Shown piece by piece: positions 28,001-35,870 of a stretch of DNA of 64,000 nt. The position numbers and the translations under genes were made by a program. The first letter of the stretch is position 1. The number at the start of each line of letters is the position of its first letter. A model generated the notes under the pieces. The model was not told the origin of the DNA. It saw nothing but the letters and a program-made list of their open reading frames with translations, and ran no database searches. The DNA is from Oceanihabitans sp. 2_MG-2023 (lineage in GTDB: Bacteria > Bacteroidota > Bacteroidia > Flavobacteriales > Flavobacteriaceae). The DNA is taken from assembly GCF_030547245.1 (NCBI RefSeq), contig NZ_JAUOQT010000005.1, forward strand, positions 183,936 through 247,935, in the 5' to 3' direction.

Positions 28001-29769
28001 TCCGATAATGATGCATCTCCAAAAACAACAGGCATGACATCATTACTATTTACGTCACCTGTTAAAACGGTTTGATTTAAACTTGTATTACGCTGAGAAA
28101 GGCTTGTTTCAGTACCAACAAATCCACCATAAATATGTTGATCTTGACTTAATAAAAAGCTATCTGTTAAATTTGAGCCAGGATTATAACTACCTGTTTT
28201 TACCCAAAACGAATTAGAAGGATTTAATGCAAGTGCATTAGCTAAGTCTGTGTAAGCATTAGCCCAACTCGTACCATCATTTGTTCCTGTTGCATCTTTT
28301 GCGACATATATTGGTGCAACTTGAGTGGTTGTAATTGTCGCTAAAATCCAATTACCGGTAACACCATTACAAACACTACGCACATAGGTTTGGTATTGTG
28401 TATTAGCCATAATATTAGATATGGTAGCGTTAGTTACAGTAAGTCCTGTAATTTGTATTGCAGATGAGAAAGGTTGAGAAGATTCATGATATGCAACATC
28501 CCATGATGTAGCTACAGGGTTTGTTTGCCATTCTAACTGAAAAGAATTAATCGCAACCAAAGGAGTAGAAAACGCAAAAGGATCACAAGGATCTGGAGTT
28601 ATTTCATAAGCACCAATATCTACAGTTGTATTTATAATTCGTTGCGCACCTGATAAGTCGGTTGTATTGGTTACATAAATGTTATCGCCATTATTTACAG
28701 CAGGTGAACTTCCTAATATAGAATAATTATTATTGCTTGGATTTATAAAGAAAGGATCTGCAGTAAGATTATTAGCAGTGTTAGAATTTCCTATAAAACC
28801 ATTATTAGAAATATTATTTTTAGACTCACCAACCGCATTAGTCTGTAAGGCATTTACGTTACTATTATTAGCACCAACATTATTCCAGAAAATTGAATTA
28901 TAAACATTAACAACAGTTGCAGTATTTGTACACGTAATAACAGTAGAACCATTAGTGATGGTATTGTTTGTAAGTGTTGAATTTATAATTTCTAATGTTT
29001 GATTACCTTGTACATCTTGACGTGCCCAAAATAATGATCCACCAGTATTTGTTGTGGAAACATTATTATAAAACAGACAGCCTTCAAATTTTGTGTTTAA
29101 TGATCCCATAAAACCATTACGGCCGTAAAAAATAGTAGCAAAAACGGTTTCGTTATCGCTAAAAACACTATTCTTAACTAATATATCTCCAGATGTATCG
29201 ATGGCTCTAATTACACCAGCTCTACTTGCTATATGATTGGTTATTTTGCAATTGTTAATTTCTAAATTTCCAGCAGCAGCCTTGTATATAGCAGGACCTT
29301 CTTCGTAGCCACCAGTACTAAAAGTTGCTTTACCATTTGTTATTGTAAAACCATCGATAATTACATTTGCACCAACTATTGTTATAACTCTGAAACTATT
29401 ATCTGCTTTATTTGGGTCTAATGGATTAAAAATTACAGCATCATTACCATCTATATCACCAGAAATAATGGTCTCATTAGTAATTACATCTCTTTGTGTA
29501 AAAATAGTTTCTGTGCCATTAAAACCACCATAAATTTTTTGATCAAGACTTATAGAAAATGTAGATGTATTTAAATTTCCAGGAATATAATTACCTGAAG
29601 CAACCCAAAATGTTTCTGCTGGGTTATTGCTTAAAGCAGTATTAAGATTTGTGTAAGCATTTGCCCAAGATGTACCGTCATTGTTTCCTGTAGCATTAAT
29701 ATCGACATAAATTTGAGAATACCCTATTCCATAAAAAAGGATAAAGAACAATAGTAATTTTGTTTTCAT
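25060..29769 (-). CDS. Giant T9SS surface protein with three beta-helix domains, an Fn3-like and an LRR domain
   Basis: 1569 residues from ATG 29769, chosen because it starts a clean signal peptide (MKTKLLLFFILFYGIGYSQ). Three homologous regions of roughly 370 residues each begin with IYVD(I/A)(N/K/Q)ATG.NDG(T/S)SWA(N/D)AY. They contain NVIIDG(F/V)TI...GNA and end in VDIGAYE, the features of choice-of-anchor-Q/parallel beta-helix repeats. An Fn3-like stretch follows the first region. A leucine-rich repeat section (LTDLNLSSNAFTTIDVSN and similar) precedes the third. The C-terminus (LYPNPTSSILNIKS...GIYIMKI) is a type A T9SS sorting domain. Probably a cell-surface adhesin or glycan-interacting protein. 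Confidence 0.9.
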   Translation of the reverse strand: MKTKLLLFFILFYGIGYSQIYVDINATGNNDGTSWANAYTNLNTALSNNPAETFWVASGNYIPGNLNTSTFSISLDQKIYGGFNGTETIFTQRDVITNETIISGDIDGNDAVIFNPLDPNKADNSFRVITIVGANVIIDGFTITNGKATFSTGGYEEGPAIYKAAAGNLEINNCKITNHIASRAGVIRAIDTSGDILVKNSVFSDNETVFATIFYGRNGFMGSLNTKFEGCLFYNNVSTTNTGGSLFWARQDVQGNQTLEIINSTLTNNTITNGSTVITCTNTATVVNVYNSIFWNNVGANNSNVNALQTNAVGESKNNISNNGFIGNSNTANNLTADPFFINPSNNNYSILGSSPAVNNGDNIYVTNTTDLSGAQRIINTTVDIGAYEITPDPCDPFAFSTPLVAINSFQLEWQTNPVATSWDVAYHESSQPFSSAIQITGLTVTNATISNIMANTQYQTYVRSVCNGVTGNWILATITTTQVAPIYVAKDATGTNDGTSWANAYTDLANALALNPSNSFWVKTGSYNPGSNLTDSFLLSQDQHIYGGFVGTETSLSQRNTSLNQTVLTGDVNSNDVMPVVFGDASLSDNNYQVIKVGGTNIIIDGFTITGGNANGNGGSDNAGSAVLVTSATTVHIVDCKVINNTGTGGGVIKAIDVNGNVNIAVARTTFDSNIYTNTPIYYGRAANGRLLEITFESCLITNNESKTTVSGSHGALFWTRQDVGGTQIITFTNSTITDNTINNGSSVVATILNNGGNLSTNMYNSIVWNNVNSSNTPLNAIETVGAVIIRNSLSNNNFPGHSNKQNTLSSDPLFTDSNIDNYTLLVTSPALNAGDSQFINVQTDLEGNNRISGTSVDIGAYEIDDNSVVVPFVDANFKAALVGDSTVNLNGDTEIQVSEAQVYSGVISVPNQSITSLGGIEFFPGITSVNASNNSLTDVDLSSNNLITEINVENNQLSSANFGVNTLLTDLNLSSNAFTTIDVSNYTSLLELNLSNNSLNQLSIFNNSMLTSLNVSNNMLAVLNVKNGNNTAITTFDATMNSPLTCIEVNDLPFANANWTSIDSQTSFSSNCVPQIYLDVQATGSNDGSSWADAYVDLETALADNPAGEFWMAAGRYVVANGSRSNTYEIGADQKIYGGFDGTETNLTQRNPATNIVILDGDRDNDDGTVFLDHNSSNSSLGSDNVYHVITIIGNNVIIDGVTIKGGNANGGTSEDRRGSAIDIKEDARTLTVNDVRFNYNRVFDGGIIFGTQSTNTNLSSDYMFTNCVFDRNLGRFAAIFYYANPLSTAGVNSTFVNCLIFDNRVTSVSDYPGSTTGASSLNSLFWLRSDVAGGINNGKFINMTISQTVFNNNFPGTPTAGLISGTRVNGTTNIELYNSILWNNGSNNVAVDTQDTFAPANSVIIRNSLSQDNFSNQSNTMSILNSNPNFSNEAANDFTLNSNSPSIDTGGNQYFPSNVLTDLVGNARIFNSIVDMGAYESVSTLSTTDFELNTNEISLYPNPTSSILNIKSKQDVETVTIYSVLGKKVLKAETKTIDVSNLSQGIYIMKIITKDNSETVKRFIKK

Positions 29770-29837
29770 AATAAAATGTTTTTTATAATTATGAAACAAA
29801 AATGCTAATGCATTGTAAGAAAATTTCTAACTTTTTT

Positions 29838-29867
29838 GTGAATGGTAAGATTTTGCTAATGAATGGA
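29838..29867 (-). promoter_or_regulatory. Candidate LytTR binding site upstream of the T9SS gene
   Basis: On the minus strand, TCCATTCAT and ACCATTCAC form a direct repeat with a 21-nt period, about two helical turns, as is usual for LytTR-domain regulators. CTTTTTTGTGAATGGTA (plus strand) recurs, apart from its second base, upstream of the histidine kinase at 33660-33676. Confidence 0.45.
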
Positions 29868-29898
29868 AAATAAAAAGAATTTTAAGAAGGTAGGGAAG

Positions 29899-30651
29899 TT
29901 AAAACACTCTATTAATGATTTCCATAAAATCCTCTTTACGTTCTCGAGCAATAGGAATACTTTTATTATTACTCATAATAACTTGTAGTCCATCTTTTTT
30001 TGTAATCTCTGTCATGTATTTTAGATTAATAAGAAAGGAACGATGTGGTTTATAAAACAAAGGCTTATTAACAAGTTGTTCTGCAAAGTGTTTTAAAGTT
30101 TTACAGATGAGTTCCGTTTTTCCATTTTGTAAATACACCTTTGTATATGCGCCATCTGCTTCAAAAAATAAAATATCTTCATGGGATACAAAACGAATCC
30201 CCTTAGGTACCTCTAAAGCAATTTTATTTAAAGCTAATTGTTCAAAACTACGTTCTAAATTTATTAATTTTTCTTTGATGAAGTTTTCTTCCGCATTAGA
30301 AGTGGCTTTAGAAATGGCTGTTTTTATTTCTTCAATATCTATAGGTTTTAAAAGGTAATCTACAGCTGATAATTTAAAGGCTTCTATAGCATAATGTCCA
30401 TAAGCAGTAGTGAATATGATTTGAAAATGGATAGGCTCGTTTTTAAAAAATTCTAAAATTTGTAAACCAGAATGGTGAGGCATTTCAATATCTAAAAATA
30501 CAATATCTGGTTTTTTAGTTTTGATTATAGATACGCCATTCTTTAAATTTTCAGCTTCAAAAACACTTTTAATTTCGGGGCATTCTTCCTTAATGATTGT
30601 GCTTAGTATTCTTCTAGCTCGTTTTTCGTCATCTATAATTATTGCTTTCAT
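29899..30651 (-). CDS. LytTR-family response regulator
   Basis: 250 residues. The receiver domain spans about 1-120, with acidic pocket DDE (about 7-9), phospho-acceptor D in KPDIVFLDIEMP (about residue 55) and K in DYLLKPIDI (about 104). The LytTR DNA-binding domain covers about 145-250 (IRFVSHEDILFFEADGAYTK, FYKPHRSFLINL). It starts 10 nt after the sensor-kinase stop, so the pair is one operon. The large T9SS gene follows and may be a target. Confidence 0.93.
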   Translation of the reverse strand: MKAIIIDDEKRARRILSTIIKEECPEIKSVFEAENLKNGVSIIKTKKPDIVFLDIEMPHHSGLQILEFFKNEPIHFQIIFTTAYGHYAIEAFKLSAVDYLLKPIDIEEIKTAISKATSNAEENFIKEKLINLERSFEQLALNKIALEVPKGIRFVSHEDILFFEADGAYTKVYLQNGKTELICKTLKHFAEQLVNKPLFYKPHRSFLINLKYMTEITKKDGLQVIMSNNKSIPIARERKEDFMEIINRVF

Positions 30652-30661
30652 TACTTTAAGT

Positions 30662-33580
30662 TTAAAGTGTTAATGCTATTTTAAGGATCACTTTGGTTCC
30701 TTGTACTTCCAAATTTTTGTCTACTACATCTTCGATCTTTAAGGTTACTTTTTTATTTAGGCTTCTGTTTATTAAGTCAATGCGTTTTTGGTTCGCAGAA
30801 GTAGCAAAGGGTTTATGATTTATGGTTTGCTGGGTTCTAATTTTTGCAGATGCTTCACGACCAATACCGTTATCTATAATTTCGCAGATTAAGAAATTGG
30901 AATCGTTATCTTTTAAAAAGTTTAATTGGAGTTTTTTGTTCTTTGTTTTATGAAGTAATCCATGCTTTAAAGCATTTTCTACATAGGGTTGAATAAATAG
31001 AGAAGGCACAAGAATGGCATCAACATCTAGACTTTCATCTATATGTATATGAAATGAAAGATCGTCGTCAAATCGTTCTTTTTCTAGCTCTAAATATAAG
31101 TTTAATGTTTTTATTTCTTCATTTAGAGTCACTTCGTTTGTCTGACTGTGCTCTAAATAGGTTCTTATTAATCGGGAAAATTTCACTAAATATTGACGTG
31201 CTAGTTTTTTTTCATTTAAAATAATATAGTCCTGAATCGAGTTAAGCGCATTGAAAATAAAATGCGGATTCATTTGCGAACGTAAGTTTTCAAGTTGTGT
31301 TAAAACGAGTTCTTCACTAATGATTGCCTTTTCAAGTTGTATTGCTTGTTCTTTTTGTAAACGTTTGGTTTTTTTATTGAAGTAGTACCATATAATACTT
31401 GCTATAATTATTAACATTAGGAAATAGAATACCCATGTTTTATAAAAAAGAGAAGTGATTTTTAGCTGTATACTTATAGGCTTAGAAAAGGTGGTGCTAA
31501 ATTTATTCTTAGCTTTTACTTTAAAAGTATATTTTCCGCTAGGTAAGGTGTTTATTTTTACAAAATTGACATTGTTTTCTAAAGGAATCCATTGTTTGTT
31601 GTATCCTTCAATTTTATAAGCATATTCTACAAATTCTTTGGTTTGAAGTCCATTGGTGTTAAATGCAATTCTTATTTCGCTATTGTCTTGTTTTAAGGTA
31701 TAGGTTTTTTGTAATATGGTATCTTTTTCAGCAATAGAAATAGAGGTGAAGTATGGTTTTAATGTTTGTCTTTCTTTTTCAATTTTATTCGTGTCAAAAT
31801 GAAATAACCCCAAATTAGAACCAAATACTACTTGATTATCTACTACTTTTAAAGTATTAATATTTCCAGAAGCTAAGCCATCTTGTTTGGTTATGTTTAT
31901 AGATTTCTTAGTGAGGTAATTATAGCTTTGAATCCCTTTATCTGTAGCTACCCAAATGGTATTGTCTTTAAATTGTAATCCATTAATGGTATTCGATTGT
32001 AATCCGTTTTTTGTGTTAAAATGAAATAGCTTCTTATTATTTTTAAAACCTATAACACCATTATTATGTGTGGCAATACACGCTATCTCGTTGTTATTAA
32101 TTGCTACTATAGAGCCTAGAACAGGTTTGTTGTTGTTTAAGATTTCGGTCACGGTATTTGTGTTTAAATCATGAACACGAAAACCATCTATATAACTTAC
32201 ATATGCTTTATTGGTATTATTATCATAAACAGAGCTGTAACTTCTTGCGTTGCGTAAGATAGAAACGCTGTCTTTTTTTACGTTGTAAATGGCAGCACTA
32301 TAAGGTAAACTTAATAAATAGTTGTCTTTATCTATAGTTGTTATCGATTTGGAGTAAAAACGATATATTGTTTGCTGTTTTTTTGTTTTTAAATTGTAAA
32401 TAATATTAGACTCTCTACTAGAAACTAAAAGCGTATTATTTTGTTTGTTGTAAGCAATGTTAAATACTTCATTAATATTTTGGATATCTATGTTTTCAAC
32501 CTTATTTGAAGATATTTTAGATATTTTACCATTTAATGTTGCTACATAATAGTTTTCAGAATCGATAATAGCAATATCACTAATATCTTTTTTATTGTTT
32601 TTATAAATGGAATTGTAAATCTTTAACTCTTGATTTGGCACAACAAAAACACCATTATTAATTGTTGTAAACCAGTAGTTTAAATTGGAGTCTACCAGAA
32701 CATCTGAAATAAAATACTCAGGATATAAATGCTCTATTGTTATGAGCTCATCATTAATTATTTTGGATATAAAAACGCCTGAGTTGGTTAAAATCCATAG
32801 TTTATTATCTATAATATAAGCGTGATTAACTTTAGTTTTTGCAATATTTTCAGGAAAGGTAATGCGAACACTCTCATTGTTAACAATTTTTGATAGGATT
32901 AGTTTACTTTGGTTTGAAAAATCCTCTTTAAAATAGAATAGCGTGTTTTCAAATTCAAAAAATTTGATTTGACCTCGCTCAGTAATATTATGTTTTGTAA
33001 ATGTTTTTATGAGTTTTTTATTTTTAAAAAAAGGATCTTCTATCTTATAAGTTGATCTACCTAGAGTTTGATGAAAATGAGAGGGGTTAGGTTCTAAATC
33101 GCTAAAAGAATTGCCTTGATTTAATTTTATTGAAGTAAATGTTTCTTCTTTGGTTTCTATATTTACACTTAATGCTTCATTATTATTATTATTAATGATT
33201 AAATGATTTTTAAAAATGATGAAATCGCAAAGAAATTTTACGCTTTCAAATTCCTTGAACAGAATAAGCTTCTCATTTTCAACATAAAAAAACTGACCAG
33301 CAAGATTGTTACACCATAAACGTCCTTTTGCATCAAAAGTTAATCCGAATAAGGATCTTCCTTTTTTCTGAGGGTTGGTAAATAAGGTGTATTCACTACC
33401 ATTATATCTATAAAGCCCTTTGTCTGCTGCAAGCCAAATATAACCTTCTTGGTCTTCCGCAATATCATAAAACTCAATATCGGGTAATCCATCTTTTTCT
33501 GTTAGATGAATACTTACAGCTTGCTGTCCATAATGAACTTGAACAGATAAAAAGCATAGAATAAGTAAAAGTCTTCTCAA
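30662..33580 (-). CDS. Sensor histidine kinase with periplasmic propeller and Y_Y_Y domain (LytS class)
   Basis: 972 residues from a TTG start that begins the signal peptide (MRRLLLILCFLSVQVHYGQ). The periplasmic part carries two-component-regulator propeller repeats (AEDQEGYIWLAADKGLYRY, LQFKDNTIWVATDKGIQSY) followed by a Y_Y_Y domain (VEYAYKIEGYNKQWIPLENN). A membrane helix lies at about 716-735. The cytoplasmic His_kinase domain has LRSQMNPHFIFNALNSI (phospho-His near 770) and a HATPase domain with ENALKHGL and DNGIGRE. It resembles the sensor half of hybrid systems that detect extracellular glycans, but with a separate regulator. Confidence 0.92.
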   Translation of the reverse strand: MRRLLLILCFLSVQVHYGQQAVSIHLTEKDGLPDIEFYDIAEDQEGYIWLAADKGLYRYNGSEYTLFTNPQKKGRSLFGLTFDAKGRLWCNNLAGQFFYVENEKLILFKEFESVKFLCDFIIFKNHLIINNNNNEALSVNIETKEETFTSIKLNQGNSFSDLEPNPSHFHQTLGRSTYKIEDPFFKNKKLIKTFTKHNITERGQIKFFEFENTLFYFKEDFSNQSKLILSKIVNNESVRITFPENIAKTKVNHAYIIDNKLWILTNSGVFISKIINDELITIEHLYPEYFISDVLVDSNLNYWFTTINNGVFVVPNQELKIYNSIYKNNKKDISDIAIIDSENYYVATLNGKISKISSNKVENIDIQNINEVFNIAYNKQNNTLLVSSRESNIIYNLKTKKQQTIYRFYSKSITTIDKDNYLLSLPYSAAIYNVKKDSVSILRNARSYSSVYDNNTNKAYVSYIDGFRVHDLNTNTVTEILNNNKPVLGSIVAINNNEIACIATHNNGVIGFKNNKKLFHFNTKNGLQSNTINGLQFKDNTIWVATDKGIQSYNYLTKKSINITKQDGLASGNINTLKVVDNQVVFGSNLGLFHFDTNKIEKERQTLKPYFTSISIAEKDTILQKTYTLKQDNSEIRIAFNTNGLQTKEFVEYAYKIEGYNKQWIPLENNVNFVKINTLPSGKYTFKVKAKNKFSTTFSKPISIQLKITSLFYKTWVFYFLMLIIIASIIWYYFNKKTKRLQKEQAIQLEKAIISEELVLTQLENLRSQMNPHFIFNALNSIQDYIILNEKKLARQYLVKFSRLIRTYLEHSQTNEVTLNEEIKTLNLYLELEKERFDDDLSFHIHIDESLDVDAILVPSLFIQPYVENALKHGLLHKTKNKKLQLNFLKDNDSNFLICEIIDNGIGREASAKIRTQQTINHKPFATSANQKRIDLINRSLNKKVTLKIEDVVDKNLEVQGTKVILKIALTL

Positions 33581-33667
33581 AAAAAAGAATTGCGTTAAGT
33601 GAAACGTAAATCTATTAAATTAGAAGTAAGAATGTAAGAAAACTTTGTAAAATGCTTAATTCTTTTT

Positions 33668-33694
33668 GTGAATGGTAGAAAGTAAGTGAAAGTG
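33668..33694 (-). promoter_or_regulatory. Candidate LytTR binding site upstream of the kinase operon
   Basis: Contains ACCATTCAC (minus strand) as in the site before the T9SS gene, with a degenerate second copy CACTTTCAC 18 nt away. A second shared block, TGTAAGAAAA, lies 36 nt to the left here and 25 nt to the left at 29814, a difference of 11 nt. Confidence 0.35.
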
Positions 33695-33715
33695 TTACTC
33701 TGTTAATTTTATAAG

Positions 33716-33799
33716 TGCGCACGAGAAGATTCGAACTTCCACGTCCTAATGGACACTAACCCCTCAAGCTAGCGCGTCTACCAATTCCGCCACGTGCGC
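33716..33799 (-). tRNA. tRNA-Leu (GAG)
   Basis: 84 nt. Acceptor arms GCGCACG / CGTGCGC, D-arm with TGGTAGAC, anticodon stem CTAGC/GTTAG with loop TTGAGGG giving anticodon GAG, a long variable arm (GTCC/GGAC) as in class II tRNAs, and T-arm GTTCGAATC. CCA is not encoded. Confidence 0.93.
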
Positions 33800-33822
33800 A
33801 AAATTTAAAAGCAATATAAATA

Positions 33823-33852
33823 AAAAAAGTTAAGCATATGCTTAACTTTTTT
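33823..33852 (-). terminator. Perfect palindromic terminator between tRNA genes
   Basis: A 30-nt perfect palindrome made of AAAAAAGTTAAGCAT and its complement lies directly behind the first tRNA-Lys in the direction of transcription. Confidence 0.75.
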
Positions 33853-33853
33853 G

Positions 33854-33926
33854 TGACCGGGCTGGGGCTCGAACCCAGGACCCTCTCCTTAAAAGGGAGA
33901 TGCTCTACCAACTGAGCTACCAGGTC
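33854..33926 (-). tRNA. tRNA-Lys (UUU), copy 1
   Basis: 73 nt, acceptor GACCTGG / CCCGGTC with one wobble pair, D-arm AGCTCAGTTGGTAGAGC, anticodon arm TCTCC-CTTTTAA-GGAGA (anticodon TTT), T-loop GGTTCGAGCC. No encoded CCA. Confidence 0.95.
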
Positions 33927-33998
33927 GTTATTAATATCCATTTTATATATAATGGTTATTAAAAAAGAAAATAATACTCTAGCATTTAGAGTTAAATA

Positions 33999-34031
33999 AA
34001 AAAACCACTAATTTACAAATTAATGGTTTTT
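33999..34031 (-). terminator. Terminator between the two tRNA-Lys genes
   Basis: AAAAACCACTAATTT / AAATTAATGGTTTTT pair with one mismatch; on the minus strand it directly follows tRNA-Lys copy 2 and ends in a T-run. Confidence 0.65.
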
Positions 34032-34033
34032 AG

Positions 34034-34106
34034 TGACCGGGCTGGGGCTCGAACCCAGGACCCTCTCCTTAAAAGGGAGATGCTCTACCAACTGAGCTAC
34101 CAGGTC
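34034..34106 (-). tRNA. tRNA-Lys (UUU), copy 2
   Basis: Identical over all 73 nt to the copy at 33854-33926, with unrelated flanks. A tandem duplication kept identical. Confidence 0.95.
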
Positions 34107-34262
34107 ATTATTTCAATAACAACTTATATATTGTTGTTAGCGGGTGCAAATATAAAATGTTTAATTAATAAAACAATGGTTTTTTTAAGAAATTTTTAAA
34201 GTTTTTTTGTTTTTTTGTATCCTTATTAATGTATGTTTTTAATAATCAATTTATAACAAAAT

Positions 34263-34781
34263 ATGATAATAGTTTTACTTGGCTATATGGCTTCAGGAAA
34301 ATCTCATTTTGGAAAAAAAATAGCTAATATTCTAGATTATGAGTTTATAGATTTAGATGATTTTATTGAAAAAGAAGAAAATGCTACAATTAGCGATGTG
34401 TTTTCTCGTAAAGGAGAAATCTATTTTAGAAAAATGGAGCACGAAAGTCTTAAAAAAGTAATAGCAACTAATAAAAAAGCAGTAATTAGTTTAGGTGGAG
34501 GTACACCTTGTTACGCTAACAACATGAATTTGCTTTTAAATACTTCTAATGTAAAAACTATTTATTTACAAGTTTCTATACCTAATTTAGTAGAAAGGGT
34601 AATAAATGAAACCGATAAAAGACCAGTGATTTCTCATCTTAAAACAAAAGAGGAGTTAATGGAATTTATAGGGAAGCATCTTTTTGAAAGGTTAGCATAT
34701 TATTCTGAAGCAGAATTTACTATTGATGCCAATAAAACAGAGAACGAAATAATAGAATCTATTTTGATGCAATTATTTTAA
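34263..34781 (+). CDS. aroK: Shikimate kinase
   Basis: 172 residues, the normal length. Walker A is GYMASGKSHFGK at about residues 7-18; IDLDDFIEKEE gives the shikimate-binding Asp, ISLGGGTPCY near residue 77 the GGG motif, and ETDKRPVI the lid with its Arg. It phosphorylates shikimate in chorismate biosynthesis. It converges with the phosphoribosyltransferase gene with a 9-nt overlap of the 3' ends. Confidence 0.95.
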   Translation: MIIVLLGYMASGKSHFGKKIANILDYEFIDLDDFIEKEENATISDVFSRKGEIYFRKMEHESLKKVIATNKKAVISLGGGTPCYANNMNLLLNTSNVKTIYLQVSIPNLVERVINETDKRPVISHLKTKEELMEFIGKHLFERLAYYSEAEFTIDANKTENEIIESILMQLF

Positions 34782-35276
34782 AAATGCTTCAAAATTACTT
34801 CCTTCTAAAATAACATCTATATGTTCATGCAATGAAGTAGAAAGGGAAATACCTTTAAAATCTGCTTTTACTGGATATTTTTTATGATTTCTATTCACCA
34901 AAACTGCAGTTTTAAACTGTTTTAATGGCACATCTAAAAAATGCTTAACACCATAGACTAAAGTGGTTCCGCTATTTAATACATCATCTATTAATATTAC
35001 AGATTTGTTAGTGTACTCTTTTGCCGAAATCGAAGTGCTTATCGTATTTAAAGGATTTTTTTTGTCTATTATAACCTTGCAGAGTATAGGTTTAATAGTT
35101 GAGATTTTAGATAAAATAGTTTTTAATTTTTTTGCAAGGATATAACCATTACTATCTATTCCAGCTAAAACAACTTCTTCTTCATTAACATTACTTTCAT
35201 AAATTTGATAGGCAATTCGTTTAATTTTATGATTAATTTCTTCGTGAGTTAGAATACTATTTTTTTTTGTAATCAT
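34773..35276 (-). CDS. Phosphoribosyltransferase-family protein (PyrR-like)
   Basis: 167 residues. The PRPP-binding motif VILIDDVLNSGTTLVYG lies at about residues 92-108, and LAGIDSNGYILAKKL gives the first PRTase loop. The sequence resembles PyrR/hypoxanthine phosphoribosyltransferase folds, but I cannot assign the base. It might act in pyrimidine salvage or regulation. It is followed upstream on the same strand by the S4-domain protein gene. Confidence 0.82.
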   Translation of the reverse strand: MITKKNSILTHEEINHKIKRIAYQIYESNVNEEEVVLAGIDSNGYILAKKLKTILSKISTIKPILCKVIIDKKNPLNTISTSISAKEYTNKSVILIDDVLNSGTTLVYGVKHFLDVPLKQFKTAVLVNRNHKKYPVKADFKGISLSTSLHEHIDVILEGSNFEAFLK

Positions 35277-35329
35277 TATTTTAAAGTTGTTTTTATAAAG
35301 ATAAAGGAGAATATTTAAATGTAATAATT

Positions 35330-35704
35330 TTAATCTTCATTTTCTTCATTATAATCTTCAATATCTCTTCTGTCTTTTTTTGTAGGTCTTCCAGTGCCTT
35401 TTTTTCTATAATAATCTTTAGAATATTTTAAAAGTTCTTGTGCTTCAAAAGCCTCTTTAGGCGTAATATCTGTTCTGTAAATGTCTACTAGTTTAGCTCC
35501 AATTCTATTTGGTGGAATATCATTCACTTTTAATTTGTAGTTAATTTGATTTTTTCGTACTTCAATGACATCAGTAGCATACACATCTCTACTTGGTTTT
35601 ACCGTATCGCCATTAACTTTAATATGTCCTTTTTTACAAGCAGTTGTTGCTATACTTCTTGTTTTGTAATACCTAACACACCATAAAAATTTATCTATTC
35701 GCAT
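35330..35704 (-). CDS. RNA-binding S4-domain protein (Hsp15-like)
   Basis: 124 residues. An N-terminal S4 domain is visible (MRIDKFLWCVRYYKTRSIAT, then CKKGHIKVNGDTVKPS). The C-terminal tail is strongly charged (YRKKGTGRPTKKDRRDIEDY). The family includes HslR, which binds the 50S subunit with a stalled nascent chain and helps recycle it. Cytoplasmic. Same strand and only 53 nt before the PRTase gene, so probably one operon. Confidence 0.9.
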   Translation of the reverse strand: MRIDKFLWCVRYYKTRSIATTACKKGHIKVNGDTVKPSRDVYATDVIEVRKNQINYKLKVNDIPPNRIGAKLVDIYRTDITPKEAFEAQELLKYSKDYYRKKGTGRPTKKDRRDIEDYNEENED

Positions 35705-35870
35705 AAAATTTTTTATAAAAAACTACGTTAATGTTCTTGCGCAAAATTAGTTTAAAATTGTATCTTGCAAGCTAAAAAAAATAGGAATAATAATATAAAC
35801 TTTCAGTTTTTCGATAATTTTTTTAAAACTAAAAGGCTATTATATTTTATATTAAGTTAAAAAAGCACCA

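Noticed and set aside
33823..33852. 30-nt perfect palindrome as a possible att site or origin element
   Set aside because: Its position right behind a tRNA with a T-run fits a terminator, and no integrase or duplicated tRNA end is nearby.
33756..33941. Small minus-strand ORF of 61 codons
   Set aside because: It lies across the tRNA-Leu and tRNA-Lys genes and reads through their conserved arms; it is not a protein gene.
33854..34106. Tandem tRNA-Lys copies as att sites flanking an inserted island
   Set aside because: Only about 107 nt lie between the copies and hold nothing but a terminator.
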